Source: Leidyana gryllorum EB-2025a | Taxonomy: Eukaryota > Apicomplexa | DNA length: 64,000 nucleotides | NCBI GenBank assembly: GCA_048772705.1 | Contig: JBLWGC010000047.1 | Location: 62,001 to 126,000, forward strand | Direction of reading: 5' to 3' | In this document: positions 1 to 10,283 of the stretch, piece by piece | How the letters are laid out: each line of letters begins with the position of its first letter | Numbering within the stretch: the first letter of the stretch is position 1 | Program-made: the position numbers and the translations under genes | Notes under the pieces: generated by a model | Told to the model about the DNA's origin: nothing | What the model saw: only the letters and a program-made list of their open reading frames with translations | Databases searched by the model: none

Positions 1-531
1 AATAGCGGCAAAACGAAGACGGTGACACTGCAGCCGAGAGGCTCTCGTAGAGTATCTGCGAGGGTGTGCGATGGCCCTGGGAATACGATACTGCTGGGTC
101 AATCCACCTGGGCAAAGAATGGGGTTTGAATGTGTGCCTGTCTTGATCCACGAGATGTACTCTTCCCATAAAAATGTTAGATCGTGGAGGAGGGTGTGTG
201 TGTCGCGCTCTCAGATTGGTGTCTTCTTGGTCGTCATAGCGTTCCTCGAGCGTGAGTTTCTCCCGCCTTATAGTGTGTAGGCGTACACGAGCGTCTTCAT
301 ACCATAGCTGCCAAACTTGCGAGAAGGAGAAGGTCGATTGGGGCTCGTAAAATATCAAGCAAATTGTGGTGGAGTCATGAGAGGCTGCAAGCACCGTTGG
401 GGCCCATATGGCTAGAAATAGGATCGGTACACAGAGATACCATCTACGGCCCATATCTTCCCTCTTTTTTCTGTTGCCGACATCGCTCAACGCGGTGTTT
501 GTCTAATGTGCCATTTAGAATTTTCAAGAGA
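1..531. other. Left edge, no supported gene
   Basis: No reading frame here looks like a real protein. A 69-codon frame at 71-280 has no recognisable domain. The frame of the acyltransferase extends back in phase to about 364, but the residues before 532 look like translated non-coding DNA. A 5' untranslated region or upstream exon of the acyltransferase may lie here, or the 3' tail of a gene outside the window. Confidence 0.5.
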
Positions 532-1794
532 ATGCGCTTCAAGGCTCCTGGGATCGCAGGTGTCCGTGTACTCATGACAGGTTGTGTCATCCGGTATCAT
601 GGCGCCAAAGTAATCAGTTACTTTGCTCGTCACGGTATCGCGTTCCGAGATGGACGATTAGTCGTGCCCTTCTTCTTTCTGCTGTCGGGATTCTTCTCTT
701 ACATGAGTTTGTCAAAGATGTGTGCCAACGGGAACACTTGCATCAAAAGTTCCATCGCCTTTGTAGCCCGCCGATGTCTCCCAGTGATAATCCTCGGATA
801 CTTCTTGCACTGTGTCTGGATGCTAACTTTCAGCGCAGAGACTCTCAAAACTCCACTGGGCGGGTGGCGTCGGGCCACAGAACCCCTCTTTTATCGGTGG
901 TATCTTCGATTTAACGATCCGGGCGCTTGGTATTCCCCGAATATTGCCATGTGGTACATCAGTGTTCAACTCCTCTTCTGGCTCATATCGCCAGCATTGG
1001 CTCTACCGCTGGTGGCTCTCCGCCGATTCCGGATACCAATCTTTGTCTCAGCTGCGGGACTCGATTTGGCTATGATCTGGTTGGCTCCGGACGATGCCAC
1101 ACTACCGATCCCCTACAAGGATTCGATTTACTGCGCTCCCATTCTCAGACTGCCCACATACTTTTGCGGAATGGCGTTTGGATGTCTCTTGCTGGAAGGT
1201 CCCGACCCGAAAGCGCCCTCTGATCACCGCACCAGTAAACTTCAAGGGCTCCTCTTCGATCTCGGTATAGTAGGGGGCATTGTATTCATGGCTCGAGTTC
1301 TACGACAACAACATCTCGACCACCGCTCTGTAATGGTCGCCGAAGCCTACGCTTTCAATTGGCTCTTTATGCTTTTAATCACGGGACTGGCCATACCCCA
1401 CGTCTCTTCCAACAGTCTTCTTGGCCGATCTCTGGCATCGAGATGGATGAGATCTCAAGCCACTGGAGCTCTCAGCTTCATGTTCTACTGCATACACATC
1501 CCGGTTGGTATCTGGCTCGGGGGCTGGCAGTCCACCAAGACTCTGTCTCACATGTGTATATGGACATACTGGCTCGGTGTGGTCCTACACGGCGCATTCT
1601 ATGTACCTATGCAAAACTTTGTTTTCAAGACTATTCAAGTATTACAGAGCAAAGAAATTGCTCAAATGTTGTTGCCATCAGCGAAAGTTGCGCCAACACA
1701 CAACAAAACCTTTCAGTTCCGTCCGTTTGAAGTTGATTTTAATGCTATCGAACTCAATAATAGTCCAGGCACACCGCAAAGACCGCGGTGTTGA
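532..1794 (+). CDS. Acyltransferase-3 family multi-pass membrane protein
   Basis: Predicted integral membrane acyltransferase of about 420 residues (Pfam Acyltransferase_3 type). Enzymes of this family move acyl groups onto carbohydrates, lipids or sterols across membranes; the substrate here cannot be told. The family-like signature is the early hydrophobic stretch FFFLLSGFF at about residue 45, preceded by an RYHG segment where the catalytic histidine normally lies, and followed by roughly eight to ten more hydrophobic segments, ending near FYCIHIPVGIWLGG. I chose the ATG at 532 because the in-phase residues upstream do not look like protein; the frame is open to 364, so a longer start or an upstream exon is possible. 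It is intronless, unlike most neighbours, and converges on COG4 with 114 bases between the stops. Confidence 0.7.
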   Translation: MRFKAPGIAGVRVLMTGCVIRYHGAKVISYFARHGIAFRDGRLVVPFFFLLSGFFSYMSLSKMCANGNTCIKSSIAFVARRCLPVIILGYFLHCVWMLTFSAETLKTPLGGWRRATEPLFYRWYLRFNDPGAWYSPNIAMWYISVQLLFWLISPALALPLVALRRFRIPIFVSAAGLDLAMIWLAPDDATLPIPYKDSIYCAPILRLPTYFCGMAFGCLLLEGPDPKAPSDHRTSKLQGLLFDLGIVGGIVFMARVLRQQHLDHRSVMVAEAYAFNWLFMLLITGLAIPHVSSNSLLGRSLASRWMRSQATGALSFMFYCIHIPVGIWLGGWQSTKTLSHMCIWTYWLGVVLHGAFYVPMQNFVFKTIQVLQSKEIAQMLLPSAKVAPTHNKTFQFRPFEVDFNAIELNNSPGTPQRPRC

Positions 1795-1889
1795 CTCACT
1801 CACTATGTAATAAACGTCTTCCCCCGCCCCCCCGCACTCGCCGGCGGCACACTGAAATGATTCATTCGTTTCTCGCACTTTCTCTTTCA

Positions 1890-1910
1890 CTCTCTCTCTC
1901 TCTCTCTCTC
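1890..1910. repeat. CT dinucleotide microsatellite
   Basis: About ten CT units read on the plus strand. The repeat runs into the stop codon of COG4 (complement 1909-1911), so it forms the start of that gene's 3' untranslated region. It is the only notable content of the 114-base convergent gap. Confidence 0.9.
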
Positions 1911-4900
1911 AATTGGATGGAAACGCAAAAACGATACTCCCCTGTTTTAGGAGCGTGAGGAAGTTCGGCAACTCCTCCCTCTCCTCCAAGTCCTTCCGCA
2001 GAGCAATGAGCTGAGCGATTTGGGTGGCACTGACTTGCCATATCTTCGTGGTCGACGCCTCTGTATGAGCGGGATAACAAAACGTCTCTCCACAAAACCA
2101 ATCAATCGATCTCACACTTACCGAATAGATCACTGAGTTCCGACACACTCTGAGCCGCCATAATGTCACACAGATCGAACAATCGTGTGTGTCGCGCACG
2201 CAGATTCGAGTCACTTCGCTCCACAAACCATCCCACACAACCGCGCGCAGCTCTGTCAAACTCCAGAGCTCCGAAACAACTTATCCCGCTGCCAACTGGG
2301 CTCGACAATTCTGACTGGTCCGGAGGGGAGAGGAGCCCTCCAAAGTGGCGAACGGGCATCAACCCTTCGCTACGAGACTCCATCTCGGCAGCGACCACCG
2401 CGGCACTCGCTATTGGACTGCTCGATATCTCACCCGCTTCAGAGACCTTCACTCGGGCGCACATAACATCGGTGACGTGCATAAAGGCCTCTGCCACGAG
2501 ATCGCTCAGATCAATCAGCAGATATTGGTACACTTCTTCCGAGAACGTCTGAGTCCATTCCTCGTTCAGAATGTCCAATCGCTCAATCAATCTCTCGTTT
2601 ATGGGCAGCGGGGCACTGTTCATTGGGAGGTCCCAGCTGACCTGAGCCACAGCGTCCAGTATCGGACTCAACGCCTCTTGATAGATCACTTTAGCTGCCA
2701 ACTTGACACCTTCCTCTTGCGCCTTCCGGAAGTCCTTCAGCTGGTCATTCAATAACTGCACTGAGGATTTCAGCACTCTTTCCGTCCCCTCTTCCTCATA
2801 TGAGGGCAATTCTTTGCACCGCTCGCCAACATGTTCGGCCAAATGCGGCAAACTCGACACACAGGTAGAGTAGTTGCGCAAAGCGTGGGGCAGAACGTGA
2901 CAGGAGCCTAACGCGCGAATGTCTCTTTCTCTCTCTCTGCCCTCAACGACGGGACTCACCGAGTTTCCCTCCCCCCCGCACCGCTGGGGGCAGGAAGGGG
3001 GCCAGGTTCCTCAACGTAAAGATAGTCACACGTTCCTCTCGTTCTTCGTCATGGCCCGGCAGATGAGCTTTCAGCACCATCCCGTAGAGACTGGCTGCTT
3101 GCGAGGCTCGCTGCGCCAAGGCGGGCAGCAGCATCTCTGTCAGGAGATGAGCTGCAAAGTTCAAGACAGCACACACGCCGAGGGCCTCGGAGGAACTCAA
3201 AACTGGAGATGAATCTTTGGTGGCCGGCCACTGTCACTCACTTCGGTTGAACGATCCGTCGAGGATAAAGAGAATGTCGTCCGGTAAGGTGGACCCGGTC
3301 GACGCCGCTGAGAGCAGATCTCTGCCCAAATGCAGCCACCGTCTGAGCGAATGCTGATGAGAGAGCTCACTTTTCATCGCAACTTACTCATAGTCCCCAG
3401 TGGTCTTGGCTCCCCTGGCGGGGGGGACCAGAGCGCCAAAGGTGATCTCATTCCAATTCACATTGCTCGGAGCCTCGAGTGGGACCTCATCCGCCTCGAG
3501 AGCTCTCCGTATGGCTCTGCAGAGGGAAAGTGGTGTGTGACATGAAGTCTTTCTCCTACTCGCGAAGGTATTCAATTTCGAGCGCGACAAAATCGTTCAC
3601 GAGCTCAGCTCGAGCTTCATCCCACGTCAGCAGCCCAACGAAGACTCCCGATGTCGAGTCGATAGTCCGAGCGTTGGGTTCGACCATCCATTGATCCTCG
3701 ACTGTCCGTAGAGACTGCTCCCATTGGCTGTCGGTGGCGGCACAGCGTCGAACAATGTCAGTGCCGACCCGACGCACATATCGCTCGATCATAATACTCA
3801 ACTTGCAAACACCAACCGCCTCTCCCAGAGTTTGAGTGATTTCGATCAGTGTTGCTTCCGAAGCCAAACTCTCGGCGGCGTTCCGTGCCAGGCTGCCAGA
3901 GGAAGTGGTGGAGAGAGTGACAGAGTCGCGGTGTTTGTCTCACTGAGAAATACGGAACCCTTGACAGATCTGGACGAGGGTTGGGATGTGCCAGCGGATG
4001 AGACATCTTAGGAAGGCCAATTTGTGAACATTATTGCCGAACTTGTCATTAAAGAGCAGCTGGAGAGAATGGGTGGGTGTGGGGAGACGCCGTCTTCCAA
4101 TCAATACTCACGGAACTGAATTGTTGCACAGAGTCCGCTATGGATTCGCCGATCTGACGTTGTGCCTGCGTCCATCTGGCGGGCCCTGAAAGATAATAGG
4201 GGGTCAGTCAGCAGGGGGGGCTTTGGAGAATCTCACTCACCCAGCCGTCTCTCCGTTGTTAGCTGCCGACACTTCTGGCACCGCGGGTGGACGATATCGT
4301 GAGCGGCTTCCCGGACGCACTGCCAGAAGGCTGAACTCAATCCCATGGCCTCTGAAACCTCCAATATATATTCGAGATTCACTGTAGCACTGGGCGGGGT
4401 AGGGGGGTTTGGGGTTGGGCTCTCTTTGAGACACTCAATGATCGCCTCCCGCAGCAAACACTCCATAAGATGGCGAGCTTGGCGATGACGCTCCAAAGCC
4501 ATCTCAGTCCCGACGATATTGTTGGCACCCGAAGAAGCGGTCATCTCGACATCTTCAAGGAAAGGCGTCCAGGCTTCCTCTCGTGTGACCTCGGCAGAGG
4601 CGTCGGGTACGTTGTCTCGCAACTCTAACATCCTCTTCATCAGTCTGTAGGTCTCCAAGCCCTCTTTGAAGAGAGTCTCGACCTCCGGGCTGGTGAGGAG
4701 ATCCTTAACTTGCTTTCCTCTGGCAGAGAGGTGATTGTTCAACGCCTCCAGGATAGTCCGGCTGCTCATCAGTGACTGGCCACCTGCCGACCCCCAGTAG
4801 GTGAGCACGTTGCTACTGGTCGTTAGGTACGCCAGCAGGTGTTCTCTGAAACCAGTTTGCACCGATTGAAGCTCCTTGAGAGCAGCTTTCCGTTTCTCTG

Positions 4901-5328
4901 CCTCCAGGAGGGCCTGAAAGGCGTTGGTCGTGAGCCGCGGCGGTTCAACGTTTTCGTACCTCTTGCGCTTCGAGCTGATGCTTCGCCTGAACATAAGCCG
5001 ACTGGAACCGCGCGTAGATTGAGCTGTTGGCAGTCTCAAAGTCGTCAACGAACTGAGACAGCTGGGGCACTACAGTGTAAGTGAATGTGCGACTCAGGGT
5101 GCGCGCTTGACTCTCGACCTCCTCGAGTTGCCGAGGTATGATTTGTTCATATTTGACGAGTTGAGCATCGAGTGCCTCGAGCTCTTCGAGAGCTCTGAGG
5201 ATGTCGCCTGCGGCACGAGTATGTATAATTGACGTCCGCGGCGGCCGCTTACGGGGATTCTCTGGGAACTCTCTGTTCAGAGATTCGAGTTTGGCATCGA
5301 CTGTTGCAACAAGCAAATCCAAGTCCAT
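1909..5328 (-). CDS. COG4: Conserved oligomeric Golgi complex subunit 4
   Basis: Subunit of the COG vesicle-tethering complex, which returns Golgi enzymes in retrograde transport. Ten exons (complement 4960-5328, 4241-4913, 4112-4185, 3944-4059, 3560-3892, 3388-3516, 3242-3342, 2960-3202, 2122-2907, 1909-2060) join to 991 codons with no internal stop; introns are 39-61 bases. Identification rests on three parts matching the family: an N-terminal coiled coil, a middle segment reading DDILFILDGSFNRILSSSEA where animal COG4 has DDVFYIVKKCIGRALSSSS, and a C-terminus with GALEFDRAARGC and the end motif QIAQLIALRKDLEE, like the E-V-R-x-V-L-A-L-R end of COG4. It is longer than the usual 780 residues. 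The start is 29 bases after the stop of the upstream membrane-protein gene. Confidence 0.88.
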
Positions 5329-5357
5329 CAATAAGGTGCAAAAAGTCTACATTTCCA

Positions 5358-6044
5358 CTAGGCACGCGGAGGAACACTCCGAAATCGGAACACTTTCGCT
5401 CTGAAATAGTCATAGTAGCGTCGTCTTTTCCCAAAGTACTCCTCCGTCGCCCTCTCAACCGACAGCAACAGGCCAAGATTCGCTCCCAACCCAATCACCT
5501 GACAGCATAGACCTGCCAAAAAGTAACTCCTCTCTCTGTCACGATCTTCCCCAGGAACCAATATCAGAAGACCCAGAAGCATAAAATACGATAGCACACT
5601 GATTATCAGTACACCTCCCGAGTGAAATTCAACGCCAAACCGGCTGTCCCAGAGTACGAATCCTTTCCCCAACGCCAATACCAATAATCCGGGTATCGCT
5701 CCAGCCGCATATATTGCCATCCGCGGTTCGTGCACCAAAATACCCAGAAATGTTCCCGCCACACACAGATTTGTCCACCTTAAATCTAATGAGGGTTCTG
5801 TCCCCAGTGCCAGCCGCACCGGAAAGCTGATACAGAGAAGAGTGAGGGCCAAAACTCGCTGTTCGTCGCACGTCAGATCTTCTCCGGCTCGTCGACATAT
5901 CAAACAAGTACTTGTCGTCAAAATTGCTCCCAGTGCCATTGTCAATCGTCCCCATATCTGTTGAAACCGAAAATTGTCCACTCCACTGACAATTCCCGAA
6001 GGGAACAGTCGGTTCAATGGAATGTTGTAATCAACATATGCCAT
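5358..6044 (-). CDS. Predicted six-helix membrane protein, unknown family
   Basis: I do not recognise this 228-residue protein. It has about six hydrophobic segments, the clearest being around GTFLGILVH, PGLLVLALGKGF, VLIISVLSYFMLLGLLILV and LAGLCCQVIGLGANLGLLLSV, followed by a short basic tail rich in arginine and tyrosine (KRRRYYDYFRAK). An in-frame ATG at 6122 would overlap the end of the FHIT gene by 47 bases; I prefer 6044, which leaves 31 bases after the FHIT stop at 6076 and matches the spacing of other same-strand pairs here. No intron is needed. It lies between FHIT and COG4 on the same strand. Confidence 0.6.
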   Translation of the reverse strand: MAYVDYNIPLNRLFPSGIVSGVDNFRFQQIWGRLTMALGAILTTSTCLICRRAGEDLTCDEQRVLALTLLCISFPVRLALGTEPSLDLRWTNLCVAGTFLGILVHEPRMAIYAAGAIPGLLVLALGKGFVLWDSRFGVEFHSGGVLIISVLSYFMLLGLLILVPGEDRDRERSYFLAGLCCQVIGLGANLGLLLSVERATEEYFGKRRRYYDYFRAKVFRFRSVPPRA

Positions 6045-6075
6045 CACACATTTTTGACATGCTACTTTTATGGTC

Positions 6076-6687
6076 TCACACCCATACACTCTCAACTTTA
6101 GGTCTCTCCCCAGAGCCGCCATTGGCTCTCCACTCGATGTAATCGCGATAACCCTTCACTTCTGCCATCTGCACCTCGGTGGGCCTCGCCCAACTCTTCA
6201 GGGATGGTAAAGGAGAGTCATAGGCTGGATTGATGTGGCACTTGGAATAAAACTCAGCAACGGGTGGTTGAATTGTCTTGGGCACTTTCGGAATTATGTG
6301 ACTGTGAATATGTGGAACTGTTTGGCCCGCACAGCATCCATCTTGTATCGTCACGGTCACGCCATTGTCAGCACCATAGAAGTCTGTTACTACGCGCAAC
6401 ATCTTCTGAGTTAAGCTTATCAAATCTTTGCGCTCCTCAGCAGTCAAATCATTGAAATAGTGGGCCACACGCTTGGGTATCACCAACATGTGCCCAGGAC
6501 GATAGCATTTCAAGTTGGTCAACACTAGTGACAAATTTGATTCGAGCACACACGTGTTTGGGTCGATGTCGAATCGCCCAAACTTCCAGGGCTTGTCGGC
6601 GGGTAGAGTGCAATGCACCTTGATTTCATTGTATATCTTTATTGATGTGTCAACATCATCCGTCACGGGTTTTGCTCCAGACGTCAT
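6076..6687 (-). CDS. FHIT: FHIT-like HIT-family dinucleotide hydrolase
   Basis: Predicted diadenosine polyphosphate (Ap3A/Ap4A) hydrolase of the histidine-triad superfamily, 203 residues. The active-site triad is HIHSHIIP in the context GQTVPHIHSHIIP, as in FHIT; the N-terminal half has KFGRFDIDP...PGHMLVIPKR, matching the FHIT strand order (FGQHLIKPS...PGHVLVCP). The C-terminal tail includes a tryptophan-rich segment typical of Fhit regulation loops. There is no methionine between the ATG at 6687 and the conserved domain, so the start must overlap the first 43 coding bases of the ubiquitin-ligase gene on the other strand (from 6645). No intron. Confidence 0.88.
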   Translation of the reverse strand: MTSGAKPVTDDVDTSIKIYNEIKVHCTLPADKPWKFGRFDIDPNTCVLESNLSLVLTNLKCYRPGHMLVIPKRVAHYFNDLTAEERKDLISLTQKMLRVVTDFYGADNGVTVTIQDGCCAGQTVPHIHSHIIPKVPKTIQPPVAEFYSKCHINPAYDSPLPSLKSWARPTEVQMAEVKGYRDYIEWRANGGSGERPKVESVWV

Positions 6688-7341
6688 GCTGTGGGGAATA
6701 TTTTGGCTGTTGGCAGTGTCACGATTCGGCCAAAACGGTGCAATGTCCTCCTTTAGATCCCAAAAATGTTTCCAAGCTGCTTTGCACACTTTGCGACGAA
6801 GTTCAACCCATTGCTGAGCGATGTCGCAAGTGCTCCGCCACCTTCGGACAGAAGTACAGATGCTTATTATGTCTGATCTTCGACGATGACACGACCAAAA
6901 TGAGCCACTGCGAGAAATGTAATCTGTGTCGGAGAACATCATCAATGCCGTCACATCATTGTGACCGATGCGGAGCGTGTCATACATCCGACCGGAAGGC
7001 CGCTTGCTTGGGTGGGCTGGTGACGAGTTTGGTTTTACAATCACTTTATCGGCTTTCAGATGGATCGCTGTCTAATGACTGTCCAATATGTCTGGACGAC
7101 CTCAAAACTTCGCCAGACATCACGCGACTGTTGCCTTGTGGTCACGGTTTGCACGAGGTGAGAGTGAGGTCTCGGAGGCAAATTTTAACTTCTCTCTATC
7201 TCCGTGCAGGATTGTCTCAATGAGCTGCTGAATGGGCAGAAGAAGATGGGCCGATTGCCGACGTGTCCCGTTTGTCTTCTCAATCTCGCGGCGGAAATGA
7301 CTCCTCCGCCCTTGACGCCTTACACTCTGAATGGCGAGTGA
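6645..7341 (+). CDS. RCHY1: CHY zinc-finger/RING E3 ubiquitin ligase, RCHY1 (Pirh2)-like
   Basis: Predicted ubiquitin-protein ligase of 214 residues. Two exons, 6645-7157 and 7210-7341, flank a 52-base GT-AG intron. The CHY-type zinc finger starts at residue 2 (MCQHH...CCGEYFGCWQCHD), then the CTCHY-type part (CRKCSATFG, HCEKCNLC, HCDRCGAC), then a RING-H2 domain (CPICLDDL...LPCGHGLHEDC...CPVC), the same order as human Pirh2. The C-terminal zinc ribbon of the animal protein is absent: the chain ends about 17 residues after the RING. The first exon begins inside the antisense FHIT coding region, and the stop lies 18 bases from the stop of the convergent coiled-coil gene. Confidence 0.88.
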
Positions 7342-7359
7342 AAGAAGACGCGGACTCTT

Positions 7360-10252
7360 CTAAGGCACGTCCCATGGCAAAGAATAATTGCCCATCAAAT
7401 CGATTCGATGGAGCAGAGCGTCTTCGCTGCCCCACAACAAGTTGCGAAGCTGTCTCTCGTCGGCGTTCGGCTGACCAAAGATACTGCGTTTGGTTTTCCG
7501 CTCAAAGGGTTTCAGATAACCGGTGATAGCTGCTTGGAACCGCAGAGCCAGCCAAGCGTGTTGCAGCGTTCGAGTGACGGCAATCCTCAGTATCTGCACC
7601 ATCCTGCGCGCTGCTGCGAGACGAGGGGCGATATTCTTGGAGAACCGAATAGACTGCAGCAATGCGACGGCGGATTAGAATGGAGGGATAATGTTTGGAG
7701 CGACTCACCTGGGCTGTGAATTCCCTCCACTGATCCAACGCATATCTCTTTGAAAACTCTGAGCCCATTGGAAACCATCCGATCTCTTCCCCTAATTTGA
7801 CGAGGACTTGAGTCAATCGTTCGACGCCCCTCCCTTTCTGTAAGGCTCGGGCAGCGAGACGTTGAGCCTCTGTGATTTGGAGAGAAGTTCGCAGTTTCTC
7901 CATTGCTTCACTGTGATCCCTTTTGAGTTTCACCATTTCTTCAATCTGTTTCGCCCATTCGGCTTCCTTTGCTTTGTAAAAGTCGAGCTGAGATTCGATG
8001 GCTTTCCCCTGTGAGGCTATTTCTTCCTTCAGTTGATCCAATTTCGCCTCTGCCTGCGAGGGATCAAACAATTTGGGCTTCTCGTTGGGACCCGCCAGGA
8101 GTCCCATCCGTTCGAGCCCCTGGCGCATATCATCCATCTCGTCGAAGAGTCTGTCCCCTAAAAGACCCATCTGCCTCCGTACACTCTCAATCTGATCCAA
8201 CAAAGTTTGCTCTGTGGTCCTATAGTCTCTTCCAAGGTGTTCCAACAGCCTTCTGTCGCGCGCGCTCGTAGGCTCCACCACGCTGGCCCGTTGAGAGGTT
8301 TGAATGACCTCTTGAAGATCTCTGACAAAGTGATCCGGGAGTTTAAGCTCAGCCGGGCTGTGGGTATCTTCGGCGGCCGCGTCACGTCTGTGAGCTATCA
8401 GTTCTTGCAGAGCGTTCACCTGTGAACTGAGCTTCGACACATTGACGATCAGATCAGCGGTCATTCCCCGTGAGTTGGCCACGTCCTGTCTCACTGTGTT
8501 GGGGGGATCGCCCGGATGATAAGTTACCTCCTCACGGGTGTGCCCAGATGAATCCCAGTTCACCCGACGAGGCGACGCCGCGGGCTGACGGGCAGCGGCA
8601 GCAGTGATGGCAGGCGCACTTGCGGGTGGTGAATTCTCCGTCGCGGGTTTTATCGGAGTCAACAAGAGCCCCTGTGTTGGAGGAACCCCGGGACCGCGAT
8701 GAGAAATCTGGCGATACTCGTGAACTGGAGTTGGAGAAGGCCGAGGAGCGGCAGTCGACGATCTCGATGTTCTCCGTTGGAGCGGCAGTAATGGTATTTT
8801 GGCCCCACTGCTGGAACTCGGAGCTGCAGCGGCTGGTGGAGCCGCCGCCACCGGAGCACTCGATCCAACAGGGACCGCGGGTGGGGGCGGCGAGGCAGCA
8901 GACAGAGATGGGGAGGCAGCTTGGACGGGAGGAGGAGGGAATGGTGTTTGTGGAGGAGAAGCCGGAGTGAGACGCGGCTGTGGTGGCAGGGGCAGCGGAG
9001 GAGAGCTGTCAGAAGAGGACTTGGGAAGAGATCTCTTGTTGAAATCCTGTCTCGGGGGTGGTGGTGGTCGCACTGGAGTGGGTCGGGCAGCTGCTGCCGA
9101 TGGAGGTGGGCGCGGGGGCTTTTGCGGTGGCATCTCATCGTCGGAAGAGGCGACCGCCGGTTTAGCGAAGCGTTGTTTCGACGCTGTCTTGGCGCTGGTT
9201 TTTCCGATGTCAACAGGAGTGCCAGCGACGGCGGAGAAGGGACGCGGGTTCTTGGTGGGACCAGCCAGAAAGGACATTGCAGGCGGCGATCGAACTTGTG
9301 TTTTGGCTGTGGGATCGAAAAGCTTAACCGATGCCTTCCGTTTGACCATCTTTGGCTGATAAGCAGTGGCCGGCTCAGATCCGGGGGGCCACTTCCCTTG
9401 CACGTGTCGTTTGGGTGCTTCAAACTCGGGATCGGAGCTGAGACTCGAGCCGCTGGAGAGAGGTGCCTTCACGGCAGGCGGCTTTGGTCGCACGGCAGGC
9501 CGCTTTGGTCGCGGGGCCTCTCTTGGGGTGGGTCCGATTGACGCAAGCTTCTGCATTGACTGGACTGGCGGTGCCCACTGCTCGCTCGCACTGCTGATGG
9601 AGGGCGAGTAGGTGGGGGTCATTTTGGACGCGATCGGCCCCGTCCTGGCGGCCTTCGCGGGTAACTCGAGGGAAAGGGAAGGCTGTGGGGGGTCGCCCTT
9701 TCGATCTTTACTCGCCTTCTGCACAGCCGGGCGGCGAGGGGGCGGCGACGAGTCAGATATGGAGAAACTGCTCGACAGCGACTTGGCTAATTTCTTGAGT
9801 GCCGGTTTCAAGTCGACTGAGCCTGATGAGCTTGAAGCCGCGAACAGCGCTTGTTGCTTCTTGGCGGGCGGAGGCGGCGGGGGAGGCGTGATCGACTCGC
9901 TCGAAGTTGATGTGGAGAAGCGAGTGGGGAGCTTAGGTTTGGCGGCCTTCGATACACCTGGCGATCTCGAATCGTCGTCAGACGATGAAGGCGGAGTCAG
10001 AGCTTCACTAAGAAGCTTCGGTTCAATGGGTCGAGTAGTGATCTTCTTGGCTGGAGAGGGTGATCCTTTCTTCATTGACGGCGGGCCACCTTTTTTGGTG
10101 GCTGGGGGCTCAGAGCCCCGTTTAGACATATCATTGTCATTCTTCAAGTCGAGTCCAGATGATGACGAAGATGACGCCGAGTCAGAAATCACTTTTCCAA
10201 CAGACGCGGATCGATTGCCCTTCTTTGGCGGGGGTTCGCTCGCTTTTTTCAT
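7360..10252 (-). CDS. Proline/serine-rich protein with C-terminal coiled coil
   Basis: Not recognised. Two exons (complement 7709-10252 and 7360-7653) around a 55-base intron give 945 residues. The first 550 residues are low complexity: Ser runs, Pro runs (PPPPPPP), Ala/Pro blocks and many Lys-Lys pairs, so disordered. From about residue 590 the chain turns helical and charged (LDQIESVRRQMGLLGDRLFDEMDD, KLDQLKEEIASQGKAIESQLDFY) and is probably a coiled coil, ending in a basic globular-looking tail with NYSLPWDVP at the C-terminus. The frame also contains an ATG at 10309, which would overlap the end of the PIKK gene by 26 bases; I prefer the ATG at 10252, 31 bases after that stop. Possibly a cytoskeletal or scaffold protein, but that is only a guess. 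Confidence 0.65.
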
Positions 10253-10283
10253 CCGAGCGAAGCGGCCAAACACACTTTGCACC

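Noticed and set aside
71-280. 69-codon open frame at the left edge
   Set aside because: Short, no domain, no supporting spacing or splice pattern; open frames of this size occur by chance.
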